Assembly: GCA_019828595.1 (NCBI GenBank)
Contig: JAHQRK010000040.1
Coordinates: 186,001 to 250,000, forward strand
Length of the DNA: 64,000 nt
DNA from: Aphanomyces cochlioides
Lineage: Eukaryota; Oomycota; Saprolegniomycetes; Saprolegniales; Verrucalvaceae
Reading direction: 5' to 3'
Position numbers and translations under genes: made by a program. Shown piece by piece: positions 53,877 to 63,549 of the stretch (positions within the stretch are counted from its first letter, which is position 1; each line of letters begins with the position of its first letter). The notes beneath the pieces are model-generated. The model did no database searches. It had not been told where the DNA came from and saw nothing but the letters and a program-made list of their open reading frames with translations.

Positions 53877-55192
53877 GGATGGATCGAGAAATACATGTAT
53901 CTGCTTGATGTTCCCAAAGGTGAAACGTTTGCCAGTATATATTATTTTATAGAGGTAGTTCTCTTTCCACTACAGTATTGGGCTCTGGAAGAAAGTATAT
54001 ATAGAATATCAAAGGTATTTCATTTTCAAGGTAATATCATTTTGCAATAAGTATTCAAAGTTGTGCGACAAAATATAAATTACTCGAGTATACAAGTAAC
54101 TGTGGAATATTCTAAGGAATACACAACGACAGCGATAAATGCCTCCTCTGTTCAAAACAAGAGCACATACCTTGGCTGTTAAAGGAATACTCTATGGCTC
54201 AAGCAACTCCATGTGCAACTTTTAAGGACCTCTTGGCACGAATCGAATTAGAAAAGTACAAATTATACTGGACGTAGAAATTCTTGCACAACTGTATCTT
54301 CAAAGCAATCAAGATCTTTCCATTGACAACAATGCCTTCTAGTGGCAGAACTATAATGAAGCCTTCCCGCCGTTCATTCAACAAATGCTCCATTGCTCTT
54401 GCATTTTGATGCCGTCCAGAAAGCTGAAAGCAAAAGAATGATCGAGCACACATTGTCGATTTGGAACAAATTTCCACTTCCTGTCGCGCCGCCAATCGAT
54501 CACGCATCTGATTGGATAAAAATATATTAAAAATTGAATTGATTGGTCAATTATAAACAACAATGTCGAGACACCCCTGAACCATGCTCCTTTGTCCACG
54601 CTCGTCCGCTCAAGCAGACAGACGAGAAGATTTAAATTACTCTTAGAGAAGCCGCGAGGAGCGTGCGACGCAAGATACGGCTGTTTTGACTGAGCAAAAT
54701 GCTCACTAACTTCTCAGCATGTACAATTTCACAAATCCGACAACGCATTGGATTTTGCTCGTCACAACGATGAATAATGCTTAAAATTGATGATAAGTAA
54801 TAGTAGAGCTAGGACGGACCCACTTTAAAGAAGCTTATCGCCATATTTTCCCTCTGGCGCGGTTCAGGGCGTCATTGCGCTGAAATTGAGAAATCACGCA
54901 AAAATTATTATTCTGGCCATCTATGAACTGGCACCACATATGTGTGTTTGAAATGTTCAATATGAGCTTTACAAGATGCAGACTAAGCTCAACATGTAGT
55001 CGAAGGAAAATCTAAGAGGCCATTCATTGGAGCCGTATCGTTTTAAGCAACATTCACAGAGATATGGCCAAGTGAATCGCCGACATGGAAATGATGCTTC
55101 CGCTATCCGGGGTAGGGTAAATGTACGGTACTCATTCGATTTGATTAAAAAAATATGTTTTGATTTGTAAGCATTTATATTCAAATGTCAAA

Positions 55193-55640
55193 TGTTGTAA
55201 ACATCTGCTTCTGAGTCAGGTCCACTCTCAGCGCCGCATTGTATCTCATGCTCAACCATGTCGATATCTTGTGTTTCCATGATCTTGATGTACTTCATCT
55301 CAAAATCCTGCACATGCTTCCAGCATCGAATCCAATAGCTTCCATCAACCAAAAGATGGTAGTCTCTAACCTAACCTTGATGTAAAAGGGTTATGATGTC
55401 AGGATCATAAGTTGGGTCTCTATGCCTGACTCTTTCGACACATGGGACACCATCGATGAACTTTCTCGGGTCGCCAATTGAGTTGTATTCGGCTACAATC
55501 TCCGAAACGAGGGTCTCTGATATCCCACACGCCTCAGCAACAAGCTTCCGCACAGTCTTTTGCCTACCAATGCGTGGTTTCTTTGCTTCGCGCAGGAAAT
55601 GTGCATGGACGCGGACGACGATGAGTTTTTCTGGACGCGA
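55193..55640 (-). pseudogene. Tc1/mariner-like transposase remnant
   Basis: From the right: an N-terminal helix-turn-helix-like region (KKPRIGRQKTVRKLVAEACG, then ISETLVSEIVAEYNSIGDP) ending at a stop near 55371. After the stop comes a C-terminal-like piece (VRDYHLLVDGSYWIRCWKHV, then FEMKYIKIME) ending at 55193. The DDE/D catalytic middle is deleted. The MULE sits just upstream of the helix-turn-helix. Family assignment rests on layout and the TA insertion site. Confidence 0.6.
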
Positions 55641-56757
55641 CAGGACATGCTTGACGCGGGGTATCTCGGCTATCTGAGGAATTCCCCAGAAACAGGGGTC
55701 CTACCCCTGCTGGAGGCGCCAAAATGCCCTGTTTCCGGGGAAAATGAAAAATCCGGATAATTGTACGGATAATCTAAATAATTTCCTTAAACAAGTAGTT
55801 CTACTAAACTTAGGATAAACCAATCAATCTCCAGGCACTTCCAAACCTACCATTTTGCATCATTATGAGCTTTGTGTCGGAAAACTACCTCAGTCTCGCT
55901 GTGAAGTTGAATATCACGCAAGAAAGTAGTCAAATTCATCATGACTTCATTTCCGCTGAAGTTATCAATGCGATCAAATCACATGACTTCGGCACTTTCG
56001 TGTTTTTGCGCAGCAGACTAGATGAATTGAGTTTGCACCAGGGATTTCGAGTAAGCCAAAAGTATAGAAACAAGAAAAATGGCAAGTGGATATGCACTGT
56101 AGAAGATTGCTGCTTCTTTGTATGCGCCAATGCTAGAAACGACAAGACTATTGCTATTACCTCGATGAATCTCATACACAGCCATCCCCTATTCCAGGAC
56201 GATGCGAAGTTGCCGCACCCCGCAGTGAACCACAAAATTGTAAGTATACTCAACTTGCAAAACATCTAGATGTTTAAGAACTTCAATTTGTTCAGAACAT
56301 CTAGAATACCTGAATGTACTAGAACTTACAGACCTTCTGACATATTTGTAGATTCTAGAAACTCTTCAAAGCGACCTTAACAGCAATACTCTTATCATGG
56401 ATCCTCGTTGAATTACTGGAAAATATGTCATAGACCGTGTCCGAGAAGCCATTGGCGAAACCATATCAACATCATCTGCAAGTCGAGCAAAACGACAGTT
56501 GATAAATAACTTGTACGGCAATGTTGATGTCTCATTCGAGAAAATCAGAAGCTATTTTGACACAGTGCAAGAACGTAACCCTGGAACATTCTGCAAGGTT
56601 GAGACTATTGGAGGCTTCTTCCCAAATTTTGCATTAATGCCTTTCTACATTGCCAGCCACTTATTGCTCTCGATGGTACAACCCTTTTGATTCTATTCTA
56701 CATCACTCATTAGGGGCACACATGAAGGATCTGATGAATTCCAATGGTGTTCTCTTG

Positions 56758-57192
56758 TTAGGGCGTGGTCTCTATCTTTTTCGTTCCTGCTTTTAACATA
56801 CAGCACTTTTCGGATAAAATATTATCCGGCTCAATCTTTTTTGTCTGGACGGTAAATCCGTTCCTACTTTTATGAAGACTGTCGCTGTCGCTGTGGGTGC
56901 ATCTGCGATAGCTGTTTCCGCCGTGTGCATGGCCATGGCAACAACTATGGGTACCAGCAAGTATAATATCCTCACTGTTACTCGTGTTGATTTCGATTCT
57001 ATGCTCGAGAACGACCAAGCGTTGCTCCAACGGCGACTTGTAACGCAAGGCAAACATCTTGGTGACGCTGTCGTCACACCACCGGGTCCACTTCTCCGAT
57101 GCCTTGGACTTCGTCTTCCTTCCTTGCTTTGGCGCGGCGTCGTTTGTTTCACGGTCATCTATCACATATGAGTTCGGAAGGAGCAAGGACAT
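56758..57192 (-). CDS. ORF of the Harbinger MITE, Myb/SANT-like N-terminus
   Basis: Starts at ATG 57192 (MSLLLPNSYVIDDRETNDAA). A short basic stretch is followed by KWTRWCDDSVTKMFALRYKS, which resembles the first helices of the Myb/SANT-like proteins that accompany Harbinger transposases. The remainder is unrelated and the ORF stops in the terminal repeat. It is probably a truncated relic of that second Harbinger gene, and expression is not implied. Confidence 0.4.
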   Translation of the reverse strand: MSLLLPNSYVIDDRETNDAAPKQGRKTKSKASEKWTRWCDDSVTKMFALRYKSPLEQRLVVLEHRIEINTSNSEDIILAGTHSCCHGHAHGGNSYRRCTHSDSDSLHKSRNGFTVQTKKIEPDNILSEKCCMLKAGTKKIETTP

Positions 57193-57400
57193 GCGTACCG
57201 TTTCGAGTGGCGTTGGCAGGATGGTCGTTGTTCATTGCAGCCAGTCTTTGTGGCCAAAAGCAGAGATGATTCGTCTCTGCCTTTGGCAGCAAATGTTAGC
57301 AGGAACGTTAACCGGATACGGATAATATTAGCCAATCATAGACTCGCCGTCTCTGCTTTTAGCGGAAAAGCAGAGACAAAACGAGATAGAGACCAGGCCC
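56761..57400. mobile_element. PIF/Harbinger MITE inside the MULE transposase
   Basis: Terminal inverted repeats GGGCGTGGTCTCTATCT and, from the right end, GGGCCTGGTCTCTATCT, flanked by TTA (56758-56760 and 57401-57403). Similarity extends inward through CTGCTTTT. Length 640 bp. It keeps a minus-strand ORF with a Myb/SANT-like look. Confidence 0.88.
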
Positions 57401-59012
57401 TTAGCAACAGCAAAAGATCCCAACAATCATTTACTTATTCTCGGTAAGACATACTTGTATAAAGCTTATTGCGCCAATCTTGGACTTAGGTATTGCTATT
57501 GTGCCTGTTGAAAATGAGTTGCATTGGTCTTGGTTTCTCCGGTGCCTTATGGAGTCAGGAATACTTCCAGCACCAATCGTAGTTGTTTCTGATAGAATGA
57601 AAGGTAGCACAATGCCTCAAAACATCTAGATGTTCGAGACATCTAGATGTTTGACAAATTGTACAATTTGTTACATTCTAGAACATCTAGAAAATTGCAA
57701 TTCAAGTTGTCAATACCTCACGCTTTGATAGGGTTGGTGAATGCTATGCGAGAAGTTGTCCCTAGGATACCGCATAGATATTGCATGAGACATATCATTG
57801 CCACCATAAACACTTCTCTTGGCCGCCATCTTTCCTCCGATGAGGAGGCGCTGATCTACAAACTTGCCCGATCTGACAGTGTTAAGACATTCGATCGAAA
57901 CTTATCTAAATTATACTCGGTGAACTATGGTATAGTTTGCAGATGGAAATTTGTTTCATATGCTTTATAGATGCTGCCGAGTACTTACTTCAAGTGCCGC
58001 GAGAGAATTGGGTAACATATGCCTTCCCGCGACCAGCGTTTGACAATGTCACTTCAAATCTTGCGGAGTCTGCTAACGAGTGGTTGGGAATGGAGCTACG
58101 AAGCTCAGATGCTGTGACTCGTCACTTCCGATATTTGCATCATTTGCTACGGAACATCAACGAACGCAGGTAAAATGATTCTTTTGTATTTACTGAATCT
58201 TCTGAATGTACTGGACGTATTGCTTGTTCTGCATGTACTATATCAACTAGATGTACCAGATCATTCTTCATATCCTCTATAGAGAAAAGTGTTTGTCATG
58301 GCCGAGCAATGCCATCACTCCAGTACACCAAAAATTGCTCAACACACTAATAACAAAACCAAGAAAGATTGTGGTAAAAGTCATATCTCGAGTCATCTAA
58401 GAATTGTAGATTGATGTATGCGAGCCTGGAAAGACTTTCTTGGTCTTGGACTTTGATCCCTGTGTTGAAGCTATCCATTTATGGAGACTTGTGGACATCG
58501 AAAATAGGACATGCCAGTGCCGATTGTGGTTCGATACACAGAAACCGTGTATTCATGCAGTGCGCTGTTACAACGAAATGAAGCTGAACTCCTTGGATTA
58601 CTGTGGGGATATGTACTCGATCGAGCGGTTCAAGAAAATCTATGACTCATTACTTATCCCAGTTTCTCCGCAAAATTTGTCTCGTGATGAAATGGCAGCA
58701 GCTCCACGGCCTAGCGATCCTGTTGTGGACATATCGAAGCCTGGACCCAAGCCGAAACGAAGGAAGAAGTCCAAGGGAATGAGAAATTAAGAATGTTGAA
58801 GAAATCATATAGAACTTATCTAGATGAAGTAGAACCTTGTGGATAATTGACATGTTTAATACGAACTAGAAGATTCTAGTAATTCGATATCTTACAACTT
58901 CTTTAGAGTTCTAGAATCCTCATCGGTATTTAGAAGAAGTAGAAAGTTCAAGATGTTTAATATTTTGAAGATCTAGAACATTCTAGTCACTCGATAACTT
59001 AAAAAGTCTATT

Positions 59013-59090
59013 ACATTCTATGACCTTAAATTTCTATATCTTTCAGAAGTTCATTCTATGACCTTAAATTTCTATATCTTCTAGAAGTTG
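59013..59090. repeat. 37-bp tandem duplication in the MULE
   Basis: Two copies of TTCTATGACCTTAAATTTCT followed by ATATCTT and AGAAGTT, about 37 bp apart. The surrounding stretch (58791-59178) between the two MULE genes is AT-rich and filled with TTCTAG and TCTAGATGT motifs; no gene is seen there. Confidence 0.7.
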
Positions 59091-59178
59091 TTATAAATAT
59101 TACAACTTTTAGTAGTTTCTGATAGGTTGAGCATAAATAACAAGACATCAAGTGAAATGGACTTTATTCAAAATGTTG

Positions 59179-59699
59179 TTAGCCTAATTTTTTAGGTAAG
59201 GCGGCTAGTCGTTTAACTACAAGCTGCTGATCGTCCTCGTTGGATGAACGCTTGACACGCTTTTCTTCAGGTGAAGGAATTTCTTCAATCGAGCTTAAAT
59301 CTTCGCTTGCAAGAAGTGGAGCCAAAATAGTTCTGGGGTTACCTCCATTCACACGTGTTTGATGACCTAACAAACGCAAAATTGCTTCGTCCGCGACCTT
59401 CTTTTGAAGGATCTCATGCAAAAGGTCGTCGTCGTCGCCTAGCTCGTTGACTGTGGCAGCCGTTTGAGGATGCTCGCCCTCGTCCAACTTGTATGCTGGC
59501 TTCACAGCGAATGGGTAGAGTCAACTTTGAGAGGCGCGAGTTCGCCGTTAAGCAGAACTTGACGCCCCCACATGCACCGAATGTTCCTGTGTGGTTCGAT
59601 GTCCATGTGGAATGCATGCATGTGATTTGGGAAGTTGGAGTACCATGTTATGGTATCACAACCTTTCACCATGCATTTGAGACGCGTGTTCGATGTCAT
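59179..59699 (-). CDS. Second MULE gene, C2H2-like finger protein
   Basis: Starts at ATG 59699 (MTSNTRLKCMVKGCDTITWY). Cys9-x4-Cys14 and His26-x4-His31 form a C2H2-like finger. The frame then reaches a stop (DSTHSL). A frame shifted by one continues convincingly from PAYKLDEGEHPQTAATVNEL through an acidic and basic region (PSPEEKRVKRSSNE) to PKKLG at 59179. A 59-bp intron (GTTCTG...GTGAAG) would join GRQ to PAYKLDEG in frame; otherwise there is a frameshift. It lies inside the MULE, next to the right terminal repeat, convergent with the transposase. I recognise no family. By position it parallels mudrB of maize MuDR, without visible sequence similarity. Confidence 0.55.
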
Positions 59700-60068
59700 T
59701 GCAAATTGTAGACTGCTGTAGAAAGTCCTAGTAGTGTCTAGATGTTCTGAATTGGTGGTGGTGGCGAAGCTTGCACCTCTGCGAATTATTTAGATTATCC
59801 GTACAATTATCCGGATTTTTCATATTGGCGCCTTCAGCAGGGGTAGGACCCCTGTTTCTGGGGAATTCCTCCGGCTATCTCTTCTCCAAATGCGACGTGT
59901 GTGGTCTAGTATGAAAGCTGACATTCAGACGCAGAATTCATTTATTAAAATGAAACGTTCAATTTGTGTATGACGCTTTCTATGGTCGATAGAAGATTTT
60001 CAAAAATATTGGTGCCCGTTCTTAAGTGGCCAGAATAATAGAAAATTCACAGCAAAACAACAATACAA

Positions 60069-60404
60069 TAAACTGTGCAAGTTCAAAAACATTACCTGTC
60101 AAATTTTTGGAGATTGAATAACGACGCGTTATATTTTATTATATTAAAATTTATATGGATGTCATGTCAAATAGACATATCTTTTTTAAATTCGGAGTGC
60201 GTTTTATTAATAATCACAGGTTATTTTGTAGGTTAAAAGCAAGTTCAGTCTTTCTTCTACGCGTTTTAATACCCCCTAGACCCCCCAAAATTCAATTTAA
60301 ACTCTGGTTTCAGGGTGGGGGGACCCCTTGTCTTTGATTCTCTGGAGCTTTCCATTACCAACAAGAGCGCCGCTGGTGCTGCTGCAGACCAAACTCCAGT
60401 CAAG
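60069..60404. other. AT-rich upstream region
   Basis: No gene. AT-rich to 60260, then a C-rich/G-rich pair (CCCCCTAGACCCCCC, then GGGTGGGGGGACC) that could fold back on itself about 50 bp before the next gene's leader. Confidence 0.5.
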
Positions 60405-61295
60405 ATGGCAAGGAACTGGGCGCTCGTCGCTCTGTCTTGCCTGTGTATAGTCGTGTCCTCTACTGGTGTAGGCAAGGGATGCTACGAGAAACCTCAAGTT
60501 TGCTTGGACGAGTCCAAATGGGGAGGATATCCCAAAGGCCAAGGTGGCAATGGAAACTGCCTCTGTACCAGCAGCAATTGCGACTGTGTGCAGTACTCCA
60601 AAGGCCACCGATGCATGTCCATCTCTCTCATCAACGGCACCACAGCGTACTATTATGGAAATGAACCCCAAGCAGACGGATCGTGTTTATCATCTCAAAT
60701 CGATTGCAGTACGTGTCTCGCTCGGCTCCAATATGTTGTTCACAATGCCGCCGAATGATAGACAATTGCAATGCAACGACGACTGCTACTCCGACGACAG
60801 CCCCAACAACATCTTCATCATCGACAACCACGTCCCCCTCTTCAGCAGGCGGCAAATCGACGCTGCAACCCAACTCGAGTACTGAAACCATTTTGGCCAA
60901 GCTTGCCGTGCTTAACTTGCGTCTTTCTAGGCAAGGGAAACCAAACCACAACACTAGTCCCAGGCTCTATCCCGATGGACTCCACACTGCAGATGTGGCA
61001 GATTGGTCTCTGCGTTGGGTCTGGTGTGCTCATGCTTATTGTCATTACATGTGTGCTGGTTTCGTGGCGCAGAGCATGCGTTGCTTCCAAGTCTGAAGAC
61101 GAATCCGAAGTTGTTCAAGATGATGCGCGCTTCTACCGCGAAAACTACCGCTCCCAAACAACCCAGCAGGCCAGTCGAAGACCAACCATGACTCAATCTA
61201 TGCTGGAACCTCGCCGCATGCCACCCACTTCTGCAGCATCGGCGTCTGACGTTCAACGACGCAACACTGACAACATACCGATTGCGTCTTTCTAA
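60405..61295 (+). CDS. Cysteine-rich mucin-like type I membrane protein, 261 aa
   Basis: Three exons (60405-60708, 60762-60878, 60931-61295); introns 53 and 52 bp; CDS in frame. Start at ATG 60405 gives a signal peptide (MARNWALVALSCLCIVVSST). A Cys-rich ectodomain follows (CYEKPQVCLDESKWGG, CLCTSSNCDCVQY), then a Thr/Ser-rich stalk of about 40 residues suited to O-glycosylation, and one transmembrane helix (IGLCVGSGVLMLIVITCVLV). The cytoplasmic tail of about 80 residues begins RRACVASKSEDE. The layout is that of a cell-surface or cell-wall-associated receptor-like protein of oomycetes. No named domain is recognised. Its stop is 11 bp from the convergent cyclophilin stop. Confidence 0.82.
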
Positions 61296-61306
61296 CTTTA
61301 TATGTC

Positions 61307-62459
61307 TTAAGCTCCCTTCTTGAGAATCGACTTGATGCGTTTCTTCTCGGCAGCAATGTCGCCCAACATCTGCGCGTACAACGTCGCGTCAATCGCGTCC
61401 TTCTTGGCCTTGAACTGAGCCTCGACTTCACGCAGTGAGTCCAAACGTTCTTGCAGCTCCAACTTGTCGTCAGAGCGAGAAGTTATTGCGGTTTGAGCGT
61501 CATTTACAGAGGTCGAGGAGTTGTCAGCTCCAGCAGTTGCAGCGTCGTCAGAGAGACGTCCACAACGCTTGATTCGCACGTCGGCAGAAGGTCGCCCGGA
61601 GGGCGACGAACCGTAGGATGAAATCTTTTCAACAACATCCATGCCGTCTAGAACTTTGCCAAAGACGGTGTGCTTTCCATCAAGCCATGGCGTTTCGGCC
61701 GTGCAAATAAAGAATTGACTGCCATTCGTGTTGGGGCCTGTAGCCATCGCCACCTTTAGACAATCAAAACCAGAGATGACAGTACCTGCGTTCGCCATGC
61801 TCAATGTACCAGGTCCTCCATGGGGAATCGAAAGATCTTCGTCGGGGAAACGACGACCGTAGATTGACATGCCACCAGTTCCATCCCCATTCGTGATATC
61901 GCCACCTTGAATCCTGCACGGAAAATACTCGATGAGCAATTGAATCCACCAACACATTGCATACATGAAATTGGGAATAATGCGATGGAATGGGCTATTC
62001 TCGTAATGGAGACGTCCTTGAGCAGGAGAGCTCTTCTCGCCCGTGCAGAGCGCGATAAAGTTGGCAACCGTCTTGGGTTGGACGTCATCGTAGAGTCCGA
62101 TCACGACTCGTCCTGCATCTTTGCCATTGATCCCGATGTCGAAAAAGACTTTGGATTGAACATCCAGCTATCATTCGCGTCGTGGATATGTGGTGCGTTC
62201 AACGCTGCGACGTACCTTGACATCAGATCGTTTTCGTGGAAAGATTTGGTCGGTCGGGACGAGTCCGATCGACGTGCCAACAAAGTAGCCCGTCGCGAAA
62301 AGGCCACCCACTAAGACGGCTGTCCCGAGCCCAAAGCTGGACTTTGGTTCATCAAGAGGCGTTGGTAGCTTGGAGAATGCCCTCTGTCCCTACATGAAAG
62401 ATCCTTGACATCATTATCACTCGTTGTCCCATCTCTACCGCGAAGATCGTGCGGCGCAT
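61307..62459 (-). CDS. Membrane-anchored cyclophilin (peptidyl-prolyl isomerase), 318 aa
   Basis: Five exons (62439-62459, 62216-62389, 61965-62167, 61786-61913, 61307-61737); introns 48-51 bp; CDS in frame. The short first exon (MRRTIFA) starts at 62459; an in-frame ATG at 62492 is an alternative. Residues about 25-45 form a transmembrane helix ([20 protein letters not shown]). The cyclophilin domain (about 67-235) has [14 protein letters not shown] with the catalytic Arg and Phe, [11 protein letters not shown] and [12 protein letters not shown], so it should be active. A Ser/Thr-rich linker and a C-terminal coiled coil ([20 protein letters not shown]) follow. Type II anchoring with the isomerase in the secretory lumen is inferred. 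It catalyses cis-trans isomerisation of X-Pro bonds. Confidence 0.92.
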
Positions 62460-62492
62460 GTTGATCAACCACTCGTGAGTAGTACATCGCAT

Positions 62493-63549
62493 CCAGTAAA
62501 CTTGACATTTGTATACGTCGATCAATGTACTAGTCATTTAACTAGTATCCTCTGTCCTCTCTCTTGAAATTTGTATGCCCCTTCGTCTCAACCCTACTAG
62601 AATTCCCGCTGGCACCACATGACTAGTCCGATTACTTGAAATTTGTATGCATCTCGTCTAGTACACTCGCACTATCGCATCCACCATTTGCTTTCGTGTT
62701 GTAAATTCCGTGCAACGTGTTGCCATCAATCAACTGGACGCGCTTTGTGTAAAGATGTCCATCCAATGCAGTCCTGTCTGCCCACTCTCTTGAGTTTTGT
62801 ATACACTAGCAATCCCGTTATCTTGCTCGAAATCTGGATTTCTCCAAATCTACTATCTTCGTTGGCCTTTTTATTGCCGTGGTTCTAGTACTCGATCTCC
62901 ACGAGGATGGCATCATCCACCCATTGATCTCTTGAGGATTTCATTGCCAAACTTCGACGTCTAGCGCGAGATCCACGTGGAGCTTCTTTCATTGCCAAGT
63001 CTCTCCATGTATGAATTCCCGAGCGTCGACTTGCGCTCCATATGGAGCTAGTACCTCGTTATTACACATGGCTGTGCTACTAGTCGAAGCTGTCGAAACC
63101 GAAGTTGGACAGAACACACAACAAAACGCCAGCGCTTCCACTTTCCCAGGTGGTCATGGCGAATTGTACTTGTAAAGATGAGACATCGAGTGGGTTCAAT
63201 CCTCGACGGGCGGTCGCATGGCCTTCAATTCCACCACCAACCCTCGACTGCAATTTCTCCAGCTTGAGCTGGACGTGTGTATTTTATATGAAAGTTTGTA
63301 TAGGCTTGAAAAGTTCGACCCAGCCAATATACAAACTCCAAGACAAAATTGAACGTCGAGCAGGCGACAATGTCCATCACACCAGCCGATCGTCGGAGCG
63401 CGCTGTCTTGGAATGTGCTTTCGAAGTTCGAAGCGCTTCAAGCTGTTCGCCAGGAAAGCCGAGATCCAGTCTATACATAGAAGCCCATATATTTCCGTCG
63501 TCGGCGGCCACGACGACGGGGCCTGTACTCTGCATCATTCTTCATTGGG
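62493..63549. other. Intergenic region with degenerate repeats and possible exons
   Basis: Between 62560 and 62810 the motif GAAATTTGTATGC (or GAGTTTTGTATAC) recurs three times near ACTAGT, and short C/T-rich stretches repeat; these look like a decayed tandem repeat. From 63068 (MAVLLVEAVETEVGQNTQQN) and around 63215-63345 (FLQLELDVCILYESLYRLEK) there are protein-like pieces in the plus strand. They could be 5' exons of the gene at the right edge, but I could not join them convincingly. Confidence 0.4.

Larger units (their letters stand above)
55865..58790 (+). pseudogene. MULE transposase (mudrA-like)
   Basis: Spliced reading: exons near 55865-56239, 56352-56675, 56714-56760 plus 57404-57443 (split by a MITE), 57490-57603, 57732-57929, 57971-58169, 58283 to about 58373, and about 58410-58790. 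The N-terminus has a FLYWCH/FAR1-like zinc-binding region (KWICTVEDCCFFVCANARND, then HSHP). The catalytic core has the first Asp in LDGAHMKDLMNSNG and the second in VVVSDRMKGLVNAM, then PRPAFDNVTSNLAESANEW. The C-terminus has a SWIM zinc finger CQCRLWFDTQKPCIHAVRC (C-x-C...C-x-H) and a basic tail. Two lesions: an in-frame TGA at 56409-56411, where CGA is likely ancestral, and the MITE at 56761. Removing the MITE with one TTA restores the frame (GVLLL-ATAKD). Confidence 0.85.
55676..59871 (+). mobile_element. Mutator-like element (MULE) with long terminal inverted repeats
   Basis: A perfect 9-bp target duplication CGGCTATCT (55667-55675 and 59872-59880) flanks long terminal inverted repeats of about 110 bp. 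These start GAGGAATTCCCCAGAAACAG and run through TCCGGATAATTGTACGGATA. The left copy has an extra short insertion. Inside are a spliced transposase gene (plus strand), a convergent second ORF (minus strand), and a Harbinger MITE within the transposase. Non-coding parts are rich in TCTAGA palindromes. Confidence 0.94.
54906..60040 (-). mobile_element. Tc1/mariner-like element, internally deleted, inside the Helitron
   Basis: Edges are TATTATTCTGGCCA (54906-54919) and TGGCCAGAATAATA (60027-60040), with inverted similarity for about 28 bp (to GGCACCA). TA is duplicated at the insertion point. The long Helitron shows the empty site: AAAAAATAGAAATT there against AAAAATTA...TAGAAAATT here. Without the MULE it is about 930 bp. 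It keeps pieces of a transposase on the minus strand but not its catalytic core. Confidence 0.85.
54452..60068 (+). mobile_element. Deletion-derived non-autonomous Helitron, interrupted by nested elements
   Basis: Bases 54452-54775 match the reverse complement of the 5' end of the Helitron at 31788-31407, from ATTGTCGATTTGG to the start codon (CACAACGATGAAT). The sequence then jumps to that Helitron's 3' end (AATGCTTAAAATTGATGA, matching 27015 downward) and continues to 54905. It resumes after the inserted element at 60041 (GAAAATTCACAGCAAAAC) and fades near 60068. Without inserts it is about 480 bp and has no coding capacity. It is roughly 85-90 percent similar to the long copy by eye. Confidence 0.85.

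Noticed and set aside
54199..54507. 102-residue minus-strand ORF upstream of the short Helitron
   Set aside because: It runs into the Helitron 5' end, has no recognisable motif or splice partner, and lies in an AT-rich intergenic stretch.
55865..58790. MULE transposase as an intact gene
   Set aside because: An in-frame TGA and a 640-bp MITE interrupt it even after splicing; called a pseudogene.
61003..61191. Extra plus-strand ORFs within the mucin-like gene
   Set aside because: They are out-of-frame readings of exon 3; the spliced three-exon model has a signal peptide and a TM helix and sums in frame.
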